This document shows, in pieces, positions 24,001-35,316 of a stretch of DNA of 64,000 nucleotides. The stretch covers positions 824,399 through 888,398 of the forward strand of contig CM055314.2 of the NCBI GenBank assembly GCA_029255685.2. Reading direction: 5' to 3'. The number at the start of each line of letters is the position of its first letter. Position 1 is the stretch's first letter. The notes beneath the pieces are model-generated. The model saw nothing but the letters and a program-made list of their open reading frames with translations. It did not search any database and was not told where the DNA came from. A program made the translations under genes and the position numbers. The DNA comes from Silene conica. Its lineage: Eukaryota; Streptophyta; Magnoliopsida; Caryophyllales; Caryophyllaceae.

Positions 24001-26365
24001 ACTCCAAAGGTAAAAGATTGTATCAGATCATTTTCTAGAGGACAGTAGGACAGTGGACACGTCTCAGAGGTCTCGTAAAAAAGAATATACAGAATCAAAT
24101 GTACATACATCATAAGGCTAACCTGAACACCAGTGGGCAGTAATCCTTCCATTTGAACTCACAGGATGGATGCGGAGGAGTGTGCTTCGATCCTTCTGGA
24201 GGAAACCTTGTCCAAACTTTTTCCTTGGGATCAAAAGCCGAAGACTTCAAATCAGGCTTTAAAGGTGGGCCGGGTCTTCCTACAGAATGTCTGCAAATAG
24301 GCACCAAAAACTTTTTTATGTCTGCAAGAAGATTGCAATCATTCACGACCACTGCGGTTTAGAATACCCCAAATTCCAACTAGACTATTCGCTAAACGGC
24401 TTCTCTTCAACGACAACAACAGACCAAGAAGAATGTGCATTTTAAAGCTTACATGGAGTGCAAATGTCGGTTAAATTAGCATTGCTTTGATACAATGATT
24501 GATACCCATCAACATCGAAACTCCTCATGTTCCTAATATTTTCGTAGAAGCACTAATCTATATACATGGACGACTTTGAACAAGAAATGTTATGGGTTTC
24601 TTGAAGCAAGTCACTTAGCAAATACGGATTGTCCGAATGCAAAATAAAGCTAATTTCAGAAAATCTACATTTGCATAGAAAGGGTTGACAATTTCTGGAT
24701 CCATAAGACATCATCTTAATAACATTTCATGTGGAAGAGTGTAACATAGAATCCTTGATAGAAAAGTTGCTTGACTAGTAGTTAGCTTTGTTGGGTCTAT
24801 GCCTTGAATCTGTTAGTCGCCGCTTCGAACGACTATGCGGGATCTCGCATAGGGTTTCTGTATGGGTCTTATTAGGTCAAATCTGTATTGTATTAGGTTA
24901 AGAGTACTATATAAACTCTTAACCTCTACCCTAGCAGTTATCCTATAATATACTGTTCTGAATCTGTAATCTGAAAACTCTTCACATTAATAAAACTCCC
25001 CCTTCTGCCCTGTGGACGTAGCTAACACACCGTTAGTGAACCACGTAAATCTGTGCTTCCGTTATAACAAGCTTCATGACAGCATTACTCTAGTGTGCCA
25101 AAATTTCCGGCTTGTCGCGCAAGGTAATGAGGTCATATGCACAGTATTACCCTAACACAGAGAGGGTTTTCCAAGCTAACTCATAATGAAAATTTCCGGC
25201 TTGTCGCAGGGTAATGAGGTGATAAACAGTTTGACAGTAAGAGAAATGGATGATTATACCTGATTCCAAGCTGCAAGTTGAGCATCAACTCATAATTCTT
25301 ATGACCCTTACAGATAGTGACACCTTGCTGTTTGATGGTCTTAGGAAGAAGGATTGGAGGAGAGTTCCTAGGTGTTGTATCATCGACTTGAAGATTTTCG
25401 ATACCTTCAACATCCTGATCCCAAGAGTAATATTTATGGCCTCCATTCGCGTCAATAGACTTCCTTCCCATCCTCCCACCAAAACTAGGCCAACTCATCA
25501 TCTTCTGTGAAGGAAACATAAGAATCTCCTCCTCAGGGCAGACCTTACAGACACTCAAATCAACAGAATACAGTTGATGTGGGTCCCAATCAGGGTTTTC
25601 AGGCTCGGCCGCACCTCCTGCAGGATAACAAGTTACATTCATCTCATCACAATCCATACTCCAAACACCAACATAGCTAGTCCCATCATCCAATGTATAT
25701 GTCCCTTCACCCTTAGGGTAACCAACCTCCCAAGCACCTTCAAACTTATTTCCATTCCCTAAAGTTAAGGTCCCATTCCCATGAATCACACCATTTTCCC
25801 AAGCACCAATATAACAAGAATTCCCATCAACCCATTGATATTTTCCTTCACCTTCTTGCATACCCTTTTGCCATTCCCCTTGATAAGAATCACCATTCAC
25901 ATAATTCTTAGTCCCATTGCCATGCTTCAAATTCATTGCCCAAAAACCTCGATACGAGTCGCCTTCAGGACCTGTATATGTCCCTTTCCCATCCATAAAA
26001 CCATTATTAAAGTCCCCTTCATAGGTTGCACCAGAAGGCCAACTAAACCTGCCTTTCCCCATTGTCTTACCTTTATACCATTCACCAACATACATACAAC
26101 CATCATTCCACAAGTACTTCCCATGCCCATTTGGAAGGTTGTCCACCCACTGTCCTGTGTACAAGTCTCCATTGTTAAACACCTTCTCAGCATGGTATAC
26201 CTCCCCTACACCGCTCGCTGTCCCGGCCGCCGGCTCTTCATCATCTACGTGAGCTACAGACATGGGTGCAAATAAACTGTTTGATTTTGACCTTTTTTTT
26301 GAATTTGATGCAGTATGTGATCTTCTTACCTTAAACTTGAAAATCCCACTAAAATCTTTGTTCAT
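21046..26365 (-). CDS. PIP5K: Phosphatidylinositol-4-phosphate 5-kinase with MORN repeats, 8 exons, 743 aa
   Basis: Exons in transcript order: 26365-25260, 24290-24123, 23922-23757, 23044-22928, 22832-22639, 22042-21936, 21848-21764, 21334-21046; all GT-AG, frame open for 2232 nt. The enzyme makes PI(4,5)P2 at the plasma membrane. Seen: basic N-terminus ([15 protein letters not shown]), eight MORN repeats starting at Y69, Y92, Y115, Y138, Y161, Y185, F208 and Y231, then the lipid kinase domain from about residue 370. The kinase has [15 protein letters not shown] (K542), IMDYSLLVG (599-606), [11 protein letters not shown] (D694) and the activation-loop-like [18 protein letters not shown] near the C-terminus. 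The architecture matches the plant type I/II subfamily B, most like Arabidopsis PIP5K4-6 from memory. I place the start at the ATG at 26365, not at the in-frame GTG at 26377. Two solo LTRs and one MITE occupy its introns. The linker before APRLSR is short relative to Arabidopsis. Confidence 0.94.
21489..21741 (+). mobile_element. Solo LTR (copy 1) with 5 bp target duplication
   Basis: Begins tgttgggtctatgccttgaa and ends ccgttataaca, with TG...CA ends, flanked by aaaac at 21484-21488 and 21742-21746. It is closely similar to the element at 24789-25069 but lacks about 25 bp near its 3' part. It lies antisense to the PIP5K transcript in its last intron, only about 16 bp past the exon 7 donor site. 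The small size suggests a TRIM or short Copia-type LTR. Confidence 0.9.
23140..23240 (+). repeat. Au-like SINE fragment
   Basis: The block aacatcagagccttagtccc followed by aaaatgttttggggtcggct resembles the conserved part of the plant Au SINE as I remember it. A shorter related piece, aacatcagagccttggtccc, lies at 2739-2758. No clear target duplication was found, so the ends are approximate. Confidence 0.5.
23475..23697. mobile_element. PIF/Harbinger-like MITE in PIP5K intron 3
   Basis: Flanked by TTA at 23472-23474 and 23698-23700. Ends ggcctggttctttttggctg and agaaagaacatggcc are inverted repeats. The interior has the family's gctgaaacgagctga and gaaattaagcc. Length is 223 bp, identical to the copy at 49937-50159. 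Confidence 0.85.
24789..25069 (+). mobile_element. Solo LTR (copy 2) with 5 bp target duplication
   Basis: Begins tgttgggtctatgccttgaa and ends ccgttataaca, flanked by agctt at 24784-24788 and 25070-25074. At 281 bp this is the fuller copy of the family; it includes a block near 24977-25000 with cacattaataaaact, a likely polyadenylation region. It lies in PIP5K intron 1, in the same orientation as copy 1. Confidence 0.9.
25099..25220. repeat. Short direct repeat in PIP5K intron 1
   Basis: The block aaaatttccggcttgtcgc followed by ggtaatgaggt occurs twice, near 25099 and 25190, about 91 bp apart. The second copy ends within about 45 bp of the exon 1 donor site. Confidence 0.6.
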
Positions 26366-27851
26366 TCTATCTCTCACCTCAACAACAACAACAACAAACT
26401 ACATTTGTTTACTACAACTACAACAACTTCCTCCATTCATAAATTCATAAATTCATAAATTCATAAATGCAGCTTTCTGAACTTCTTCTTTGCTTATCTA
26501 AAACATACCCAGATGACCAAATGATGATCAAAACCAAAAAAGATTACTAATTTGAAATGGGTTTTTGAATTCATGAGTCGGGTTTCGGATACAATTTGCC
26601 TACAATAAACACAAACAAAAAAAAAGTGGTGATGATGATGATGTTGTAATTTGTAAAGGCCGGCTAATTTCTTTTCTTTTCTATTACAAATTACAAATTA
26701 CAAAATTGTTTTATCTCATCATTTACTTCTTTTTTTTTTCTTGTTTTTTTTGTTTGATTCTTTCTCTCTCTTCTCAGATAATTTCTGTGTTTCGAACATG
26801 AGATTGAACAAGACAGAAGCATTTGTTTGTCCGCAGAAATTGGTCATAAAATTAAAGAAACCAAACAGTTGGATGAACATATTACAATTATTTAGTGGTG
26901 GTAGATTGGTAGTTGTGGAGTTGGCAATTTTTTTTTCTAAATTTAGTCTCTTTAATTCAAACTTTCTATTGTCTGTATCTATCTATAAATCTGTAATTTC
27001 TCCTATTTTAAGAATACCTCTTCATTTTTAGGGTTTGACCCTATAATCATTTGAATTTTATTTTTAATAAATCCTTGCTTTTAAAATATGTACTCATTAT
27101 GTTATTATGTAGACATGGTAAATGGGTGTGTGTGTCAAATTATCGGAGTAGTTCGGTTGTTATTCGGGTATGTTGGTTGAGTTGTTTTCGGGTTAAGTGG
27201 GTCGGGTTAGCTTGGGTTATTTTCAGGTTAGGTGATTTTGAGTCAGGTGGGTTCCAAGTTAACAAAGCGTAGGTCATGTTTGGGTCAGGTCAGACCATAT
27301 TTGGGGTTGTAGTTTGGGACCATTTTGGGCATCGGGCTAGCCTTTTTGGGTCGGGTTAGAAGTGTAAAAGTATGATGTTGTTAGGTTACCAAAATTATTG
27401 CAATTCTTAGACTATGCAAGTGGGAGTATACTCCTCCAATCCTCCATGCACCTTATCTATTTTTAAAAGTTCAATATAGTAAAGAAAATAAAGATTTAAC
27501 CGAACTTGAAAAGAGCTTGAGCATAATCTAAACCGATTCCAAGCTTTGATTTTTTAAGCTCGGATAATTTCGAGTCGATTACAAGCTCAAGCTCAAATTT
27601 CCGAGCCGATTCCAAGCCCACCCGAGCTCGAGCTAAAACGGGCTCGGTTACACCCCTAGACTTTTAGTGTTACAATTAGTTCATCTGCCTTTTTCTTTTT
27701 TTCTTTTCTGCTCCCTTTTATTTCTAACTAGTACTAAGTATCTAGATAACTGGTAATCTTCAAGCTTAAGTCATAATAGAGTGAGCTAATTTAGTCCTAC
27801 AACCAAGTATAATATAATACAATACATGCACTTTAGAATATAATAGAGTCT

Positions 27852-27990
27852 TGCTTGTGACGGATACTATCTGTCACAAGTTGAAAACGATACTTTCCTC
27901 ATAATAAAGCAAGTGTGGACAAAATGGAGTACATATGGATACTGCAACTCGCAAATTGTGAGAGAAACACGATCCGTTTTCAGCTTATGA
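27852..27990. mobile_element. Decayed Mutator-like MITE
   Basis: Begins gtcttgcttgtgacggatac and contains tgtcacaagttg, the terminal words of the family described at 29941-30135, but the other end is heavily mutated and no target duplication is evident. Confidence 0.5.
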
Positions 27991-29940
27991 TAAATAATGT
28001 CGATCTTCGATACCAATTTGTGTTAGAAGTTTAGATATAAGGAAGAAGACAAGGAAGTAAGTCCAATGATATGTCGTGCAGCCGTGTCCTTTTTGTGAAT
28101 GTTGTCTTGAATTATTAAAATGAGTTACCCAATTCCTAGACAAGAACAAGGTCAAACTACACATGCGACCCCCAAAAGCACTTCTATAATAGGGGCCTCC
28201 CCTTAAATTCTGGTCATCATAATCCCAAGCTTACATGGATTTAAAGTTCACACTTGTCTTTTAGGAGACACACTCATCACTCACTCATCAAACCACCATC
28301 ATTTTTGTAAGACCATCTCTAGTAAGGTCTCGCTAAAATCTGAATAAGTCGTGATTCAGTTCTATTTTTTAATCTCACTTTATTTATTTTGACCTAATTT
28401 TACATTTTCATGTAGAAAGTCGCGACCTAGATCACCAGCTCCATCATTTTCCACTCTTCAACATAATTGTGTCCTCTACATTTGTGTCCCAAATAAAAGT
28501 ACGACACGTGGAAGGTCACAAGGCAACCTATGGGGCAATAAGGGGATTATACCACCAGAGGTATACAATTTCTTGTACATATTTTGAACTTTTTAATAGA
28601 AAATTCGAGCTTTATTAGAAAGAATATGAGCTATATGATAAGATTTATGAACTCCTTGAGAAAATATTGAGAATCGAAAATTAATATACAACTAAAACAC
28701 AATACATATAAGTTGAACTATATTTTAATTTTAATATAAAAAAATCAAAATATAACTCAAAATAGTTTAAAAGCTCAATAAAATACACCATGGTTGTACG
28801 ATGCCATTATACATCTGGTTGTATAATTCTTTTTATGGTCATGGGGTGACCTTACTTCATAAAAGGTCTTCTAATTTATTAAGGAGACCCACCCCCTTGG
28901 TGACCTAGTTGATAACCTGGCTTGGGGGTGGTTAAGAGTTAAATTCATCGTATTGTTTTCATATGATACAAAACCACCATCGTGTTTTTTTTGGTTTTTT
29001 CTTTAAGCTCTAAAATTACATCCATTATTATAAGCTCAATGTTTTTCTAGCAAGATTGTGAGCTAACTTATCAAGGTTACGAGGTATAAAACTATAACAT
29101 AAACAATGAAATGAACAAAGTAAACGACCAATGTCTTTGAGAATTTGATAAGAGTCTAGTTTAGGTCGCTTTTACCCCATCTTAACACTTTATTCCGACT
29201 CATTTTGTGTGCTTAATTGTCTAATAAGCCCATTTATTTACTAATTTTTAATAATTAGTGGTTTTAGTTTATAATCAATAGCATTTATATATATTTTTAG
29301 TATTTTTATTATTAGTTTATTAATTTAATAAGTAGGTGAGACAGAAATGTGAGACGGGAAGGTGAGAAAGGAAAATGGGGCGTAAGTACAAGTCGGTATT
29401 ATGAGTTGAAATGGCCAAGTCTTGAGAAAAACAAGAAAATGTGTAATTTAGACACAAAAATCAAGCTATCAGTTAAATATGCGACAGTCCTTACTGAGTA
29501 TCTATGACTTCCGGCCACCATAACAGCCACCGCTTACCACCATTGCCTACCCCATACTTCCACCTTCGCAACCAAAACACCAGTGACCACCACTAACCAC
29601 CAGGGCAGCCACCACGAGCCCCTCAACCTTCATGTAACTTGTAGTATGGAAAATAAACTAAGGAGCAGCTGTAATTTGCAACAATTTTTGCTCAACATTT
29701 TCTACCACCTCCGGCCACCATATCAGACACCCATAACAACCAACTTCATCCCTACACTTCCACCTTCACATACGGATATACCCATCTCCAAATACCATCC
29801 GGTGGGAGGCCGGCAGACAGGTCTGCCGGCCGGATCCCGCAGCAAATTCGCGCACGTTGGTACTATATAAGAATGCTTCTGTTTTCTTATTTTAAAACCA
29901 ACCACGACTACCATACGTCTATCACCCACCTATAATAATA

Positions 29941-30135
29941 ACACAAATTCTTATTTGCAACGGCACTATCCGTCGCAAGCTTTTGACGGATACCGTTTTC
30001 TCTCACAAAATACCCACTTTTTCTCTCTCTCCAACACTATTCCTGTGGTCCCCTTTCTCCACTAATTCACTTTGTATCCATTTTATCTCACAAAATATCC
30101 GTCACAAATGATAACCCGTCGCAAGCAAGACGCAC
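29941..30135. mobile_element. Mutator-like MITE with about 10 bp target duplication
   Basis: Flanked by tataataata at 29931-29940 and 30136-30145. One end reads acacaaattcttatttgcaa and the other cgtcgcaagcaagacgcac; inward of both lie ccgtcgcaagc-type words in inverse orientation. The centre is the pyrimidine-rich block actttttctctctctccaac. The duplication length points to the Mutator superfamily. Close relative of 31813-32010. Confidence 0.82.
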
Positions 30136-30480
30136 TATAATAATAAAATAGTTTACTTAGCCTATTATATTAGGTTAATTTTCGTCATTAGACATTAGAT
30201 TAGCGTAGATTAGTCTTAATTCTTCACTTAATCTCTCTTTAATCCTTAGTTTAGTTTGAGTAGTTTTCAATTCAAGGTTGTCATGTTTGTTTCAGTTTAC
30301 TAATTAAACCTCTCAAAACTTCTATTCAAAGGAAAAATAAATGTGTCATCCAAGTGTCAATTTCTTAACTAATAAAATCAAAGTTCAAGTAATAAAGATT
30401 GAAGACCGTTAATCAAATTATGTTAATTAGCACTATAATTGTCTTACAATCCATTTTACACTATAGAGACTAAGACACCA

Positions 30481-30545
30481 TTAAACATTTTACATTTAAC
30501 CAATTGTTTTAGAATCCGTGCAACGCACGGGTTACACATACACTA
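30481..30545 (+). mobile_element. Helitron-like 3' terminus
   Basis: A 6 bp stem hairpin (ccgtgc aac gcacgg, 30516-30530) lies about 12 nt before a terminal ctag at 30542-30545 that is followed by T, the layout of Helitron 3' ends. About 60 bp of the same sequence, including tttagaatccgtgcaacgca, recurs inverted at 62490-62550. The 5' end of the element was not found. Confidence 0.55.
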
Positions 30546-31153
30546 GTTGGGTTGTATTTCGGAATTGTTGAGAAACCGTTCCTCTTATTCAACCAAAGTT
30601 TCATCCTTGGTATGATTTCTTACTTAATACTCTTTAATTTATCATTTATTTACATTTACTTATCATTATCTTGGTTTGTTAATTGTTTATCATTTTGTTT
30701 GTATACTTTTACCCATCTTATGTTTATGTTGAAGTGACAATCCATATGAATATGAGTGAGTAGTTGGTTAACTAGGATGTTAGGGGAACCTTAGTAGGGG
30801 TTTAAGGAAGGGTCTAACATGCTTGCGTGGTTCTTAACTTGCGAAATTCGTTGTCTTGTTATTACGCATAGAAGGTGTTCGATGAAATGCTGTTGAGTAA
30901 ATCGAGTCTTTTTGTCTTGCAATTTTTTCAAATTAGTCGAGACCGAGAGGTGAGACTTCGATAGGGGAATGATAATAACTCGTAGGTTGGTTCAGTTGAA
31001 TGAGTAAGTCAACCCTATCGACCTAGGTTAGAGTTGATACCGAGAGGCGAGACTTTGATTGTCGTCATTCGCTTGTTTTGGATTCGTTTGCATGCTAGTT
31101 GCCCTCCCCCTATCCCTATTTCGGTGAACCTTGCATCTTAGTCTTCTTTATTA

Positions 31154-31410
31154 CTCCCTCCATTCTTTTTGTATCACCCCATCTCATTATTCACGTTTGC
31201 CGATGTCCATTTTGTTTTGATTATATCTTTAGCTACGTACTACTAAAAATTATAAAAGTTTGATATTCTTAATCCTCTTATCAAGACAATCCAAAAAAGA
31301 TCTCACATGAATATATTTCCGTGAACGGATTGAGAGAAAACCGACGTTGAATAGTCGATTGTGAATAGTGTCAAAACAAAAGTTGGGTAATATAAAAAGA
31401 ATGGAGGGAT
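31154..31410. mobile_element. Stowaway MITE
   Basis: Ends ctccctccattctttttgta and tataaaaagaatggaggga are near-perfect inverted repeats, flanked by TA on each side (31152-31153 and 31411-31412). Confidence 0.82.
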
Positions 31411-31812
31411 TATATCTTATCTCCTTATTCATTCCCTTATTAGCTTATGTTTGTCAATCTTATTTGCTTGCCTAGTCTTAGTTCTTTCTCCAATCAATCA
31501 ATTTGCGAGCCAAACTAGTTAGTATACAAACGAACTTAGGAAGCCACGACCCGTCCTTTGGGTTCGACCATCGCATACTACTTCGAATCCGTCCACTTAC
31601 GGGGTTTATAAATTTAAAACCGTAACTGAATTTCATCGATCTTGTGATGTGGTTTCATTACACTCGCAATTTGAAGGAGAATCTGTAAACAATCCAAATA
31701 AACGTCAAAGTGAAGAAAATCAGAGTTACTCGCCCATGCGAGAAGGTCACGAATACCATAGCTTCAGCTTAAAGTGCATATTCTGCCCATAACCTTTAGC
31801 ACACTTATTAAG

Positions 31813-32010
31813 ACAAAACTCTCTCATTTGTGACGGCCGTATCCGTCACAAGCTTGTGACGTTTCCGATCCTCTCACAAAATACCCACTTTTTCTCTCTT
31901 TCCGACTTTATTCATGTGGTTCCCTTTCTCCACTAACTCATTTTGTATCCATTTTATCTCACAAAATATCCGTCACAAATGATGATCCGTCACAAGCAAG
32001 ACTTACTATT
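31813..32010. mobile_element. Mutator-like MITE, sister of 29941-30135
   Basis: Shares with 29941-30135 the blocks tctcacaaaatacccacttt and gtatccattttatctcacaa and the ending cgtcacaagcaagact. Flanks cttattaag (31804-31812) and cttataaag (32011-32019) fit a 9 bp duplication with one mismatch. The inner terminal repeats (tgtgacgg...ccgtcacaagc) are better preserved here. Confidence 0.78.
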
Positions 32011-32834
32011 CTTATAAAGGCGGGAAAGACTAATTCGAGCTTGCGTCCACCTTAGCACGGATATCGTGACAACTACCACGTTCCCTATCATATAAAAAGG
32101 GATACTATTTGTAATACCCGTCGTTTAGGGGGCCGTTAACCAACTCTTGACCATAGAGAGACCATAGAGAAAGTCCTTGGTGACAGGTGGAAGGGAATAA
32201 TTTTATATCTCTAAAATAGTGAGATACTCAGACCTAGTACGAGGTACTCGGTCGAGTACGCATGTACTGGTCCGAGTACGGTCTGGTTCCACGGGATTAT
32301 TTGTTTTAATGGAGGTTTAACAAAAATCGTTTTCTGATTCATTCAGTTAACATCGATAACCCTAACTCATTTTTTCTCCTCATTCCTTCCGTCTCTCACC
32401 CTCCCTTGCACCTTGATGACGTGGCAAAATCTATGGCACGAACGAAGAGTTCACACGTTAGATCTTAACGTCGCCAATGCTCTGTGTTGTCGGTAAGTTA
32501 CCTTTCCTAGAATTGACTATGTCTAAGTCTTGTGGGTTAGTAATGGGTAGTAATATGTTGTAGGATGGTCGTAGGTGACGACGTGATGACTCGTGATTTG
32601 GATGCACGAATGCTTGCTTTTAAGGTAGGTTATTCTACTCAATCAGTATTTAATAATTTATGTCTCTGTGTGTGACAATGTTATGTTTCATATAAACTCC
32701 ACCTGTCTAAGTTTTTGCCCGTGAAAACATGGATCGTTATGTCCAATGCCATTATATTACCAACATGCACCCGCTCTCTTCCTGAGGCTCTAAGGTCCAT
32801 CTATGAGTCTATGACCCATCCAATTACTCATATA

Positions 32835-33581
32835 TAGGGATGTCAATGGGGCGGGTCTTGGCGGGTCTCGCCCCGCACCCGCCCCACGTGGGGCGGGTGT
32901 GGGTAATAATTTGGTGGGTCGTGGGGCGGGGATGGTTTTCAAACACATCATTCGTCGCGGGTCGCGGGGCGGGTGCGGGTATCACATGAGACCCGCCCCA
33001 TACCCACCCCGCCCCACACCCACCCCGCTCGCCCCGCCCCGCATGTCCCCGCCCCGCTTGTACCCACCTAATAAATAATAATATCTAATAGTAATATATA
33101 TATAGATAAAAACAATATAACTTAAAAGATTAAAAAAAACTTTTAATAAATAAGTAACTCATACCCAGTAGTCCAATAAGGCCCAAACAAGTAAGTAACC
33201 CCTACCCAGTAGTCCAATAAGGCAATAATCACTAGTTCACTACTCAGTATTCAGTATTTGGGTTGCTGTTTGTGCATGTGTTTCGTGGTTTATTTGTATG
33301 TAAAATCGTTTCATGGCTCAACGGACTCTTGTTAATTCAATGTTAAGGGATTTTGCGAAAACTTATTTGTATAAGTAGTACGACTAATATATTTTAGATT
33401 CACGATTTACATTTCTTGAGGAGTTAGGCGGGTCAAACGGGTCCCCGCGGGGCGGGGACGGTTTTGAAAGGTCCAACCCGCCGCGGGTCGCGGGGCGGGT
33501 GCGGGTGCGCAATAAAAATTCGCGGGGCGGCGCGGGTTGACCCCCCTCCGCACCCGCCCCCCCCCCCCATTGACATCCCTA
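32835..33581. mobile_element. hAT-like MITE with GC-rich gcgggg arms
   Basis: Inverted ends tagggatgtcaatgg and ccattgacatcccta, flanked by ctcatata (32827-32834 and 33582-33589). Both arms consist of degenerate gcgggg/ccccgc repeats separated by an AT-rich centre of about 400 bp, making the base composition very uneven. Confidence 0.88.
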
Positions 33582-33925
33582 CTCATATATGGAAGAGGTT
33601 GCGCACAGTTATCCCCTATGAGATAACCTAACGAAGGGTCCAGCCCCTATTCCCAACAATGGGTTGTGCGCAAGGGGTAGGATAACCACCTTGATGCAGT
33701 GATATCCTATTGGCATCCAACGTTAGTCCTGGCGAACGAATACCGTTATAATCAACACCTCGTTCGACGGGTACACGACACTAGAAACCAAATTCATTTT
33801 GAGTTTGATCAAAACTCCTTGATGACTCACTATGTTCAAACGTCCTATAGACCGAGTATGTAACGGATTTCGTAATCTAAAACCACTACATTTTATCGGG
33901 TACCTACAAAGCAATGATATACTCT

Positions 33926-34573
33926 AGACCTGATCATGGGCCGGGCCGGGCCGGGTTTGGGTCGGGCCCGTGTTAAATAAGCGGCCCAAATACACGGGCC
34001 GGGCCGGGCCAAAACGATGGGCCAAATTTCTTGGCCAAGCCCGCAATTGTTCGGGCTATAACGGGCCTCGGGCCAAAATGGGCCAAAACGGGCCAAAATA
34101 ATATAGTACGAAACAATCGACAAAATCGTTATGTGAACAAACTATTAGCAACGAAATACAATTTTCAAGTCTTAGGTATTTGACTTCGACTCTTTTGGTA
34201 GGAGAACCATCCATAGTACCATACATAATTTATGAGTTGACAAAAAATGAATAGTATTAAGCAAAGATGTACGATAAAAATAAAAATATCTGCGAAATTG
34301 ATAATTCGATGCATTAGTGATATAAGATTATTAATATGATGTGATATACGATTCCAACTTTTGAATTTTTTTCTTTTTAAAAAAATAATTTCGGGTCGGA
34401 CCGGGCCAAAAATCGGGCCTTTAGGTTGGCCCAAACCCGACCCTATATTTATATCGGGCTTATTTTGGGCCGGGCCACGGACTTTTTGGGCCAAACTATT
34501 AGGCCCAAACCCGAGAAAAAATCGGGCTGGGCCGGGTCGGGCCATCGAGCCTGGGCCATTTGACAGCTCTAAT
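33926..34573. mobile_element. hAT-like MITE with gggccggg arms
   Basis: Starts tagacctgatcatgggcc and ends gggccatttgacagctcta, with both arms composed of gggcc/ggccc words in inverse orientation around an AT-rich centre. It belongs with the 11891, 40119 and 40714 elements by its tagagctg-type terminus. I could not find a clean 8 bp duplication. Confidence 0.7.
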
Positions 34574-34789
34574 ATTATACTCCGTAGGACCGTAGCTAGG
34601 AAAAGTACCTCATCACTTAGGTCAGCAAATAAAAGGAAAGTAAGCGCATTATTTCTACTCCGCATAGACCACATTTAATCTAATCTATTGTACTACCTAC
34701 GACATTAATTAGTACCAAGACCACTAATTCGAATTGAATACGTTAATTTATTCTACCGCAAATTCTACTTTACAACCGTCGCACATCCA

Positions 34790-35130
34790 ACTAGTAAAAA
34801 TGTGATCAATTTTAATTAAATAGTGACCATTTTTTTATCACTAAAACTTGAGAGAGACGGTCTTTCAATAAATTATTGAGAGACCATTTTTTTGTATCAT
34901 TTTATTTATATTTCGTGACGCTTTTATGATTGATTGTACCATAATAATTTCGTACCTATTTGCATAATGAATGTACTCATTCCATTTATAATCGAGATTT
35001 GTACCTATTTTATTAGCTTTAGTACCACTTTTTCTTAAATTTGTACAATAGTCCCTCAATAAGTTTATTTATTTAAGTTATTTTTCAAAAGTGGTCACAT
35101 TTTAGCACAAAATAATCACATTTTGCCAAT
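34790..35130. repeat. Diverged copy of the 'tgaccattttt' repeat
   Basis: taaatagtgaccattttttt near 34825 and caaaagtggtcacattttag near 35088 repeat words of the 20371-20640 tandem repeat, with about 240 bp of unrelated sequence between them. This is probably the parental palindromic element interrupted by an insertion. Confidence 0.45.
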
Positions 35131-35316
35131 CTACGGAACGTCGTACCGAAAAACTACTGATATTCTATTTAAGACGCAATTAGTGGGAAGACCACTAGAT
35201 TGGCATGTAACGATTCTTATAAAACAATCAATCCGACGGTTTAAATTAATCTTATTATCTTTCATATAATCTCTTTAAATATAACGTACAACTCGTATAG
35301 CACTACTTGGCAAAAA

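Larger units (their letters stand above)
26366..35316. other. 9 kb gene-free region between PIP5K and NQR
   Basis: PIP5K and NQR are transcribed divergently from its two ends. Next to PIP5K there is an (attcataa)n run at about 26436-26467. Further on lie ggttcggg-rich remnants (27120-27370) and a gctcgag element ending ttacacccctag near 27658. At 28300-30545 is AT-rich sequence with the 29941 MITE. At 30730-31620 blocks such as gaccgagaggtgagacttcg and ctttgggttcgaccatcgca look like leader or LTR sequence of an old LTR retrotransposon. At 32108-32640 there is another LTR-like block (tgtaatacccgtcg at its start). Then come two GC-rich hAT MITEs. I see no ORF resembling a gene or a complete retroelement. 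Confidence 0.5.

Noticed and set aside
25781-26275. 164-codon plus-strand ORF opposite PIP5K exon 1
   Set aside because: It mirrors the MORN-repeat coding strand; the repeated Thr/Ile/Pro pattern is the complement of the MORN codons.
30730-32640. Possible complete LTR retrotransposon
   Set aside because: LTR-like and leader-like words occur, but no gag or pol reading frame, no matching LTR pair and no primer-binding site could be found.
34165-34674. 169-codon minus-strand ORF at 34 kb with GPGPARF-like stretches
   Set aside because: The pattern comes from the gggcc words of the hAT MITE at 33926-34573.
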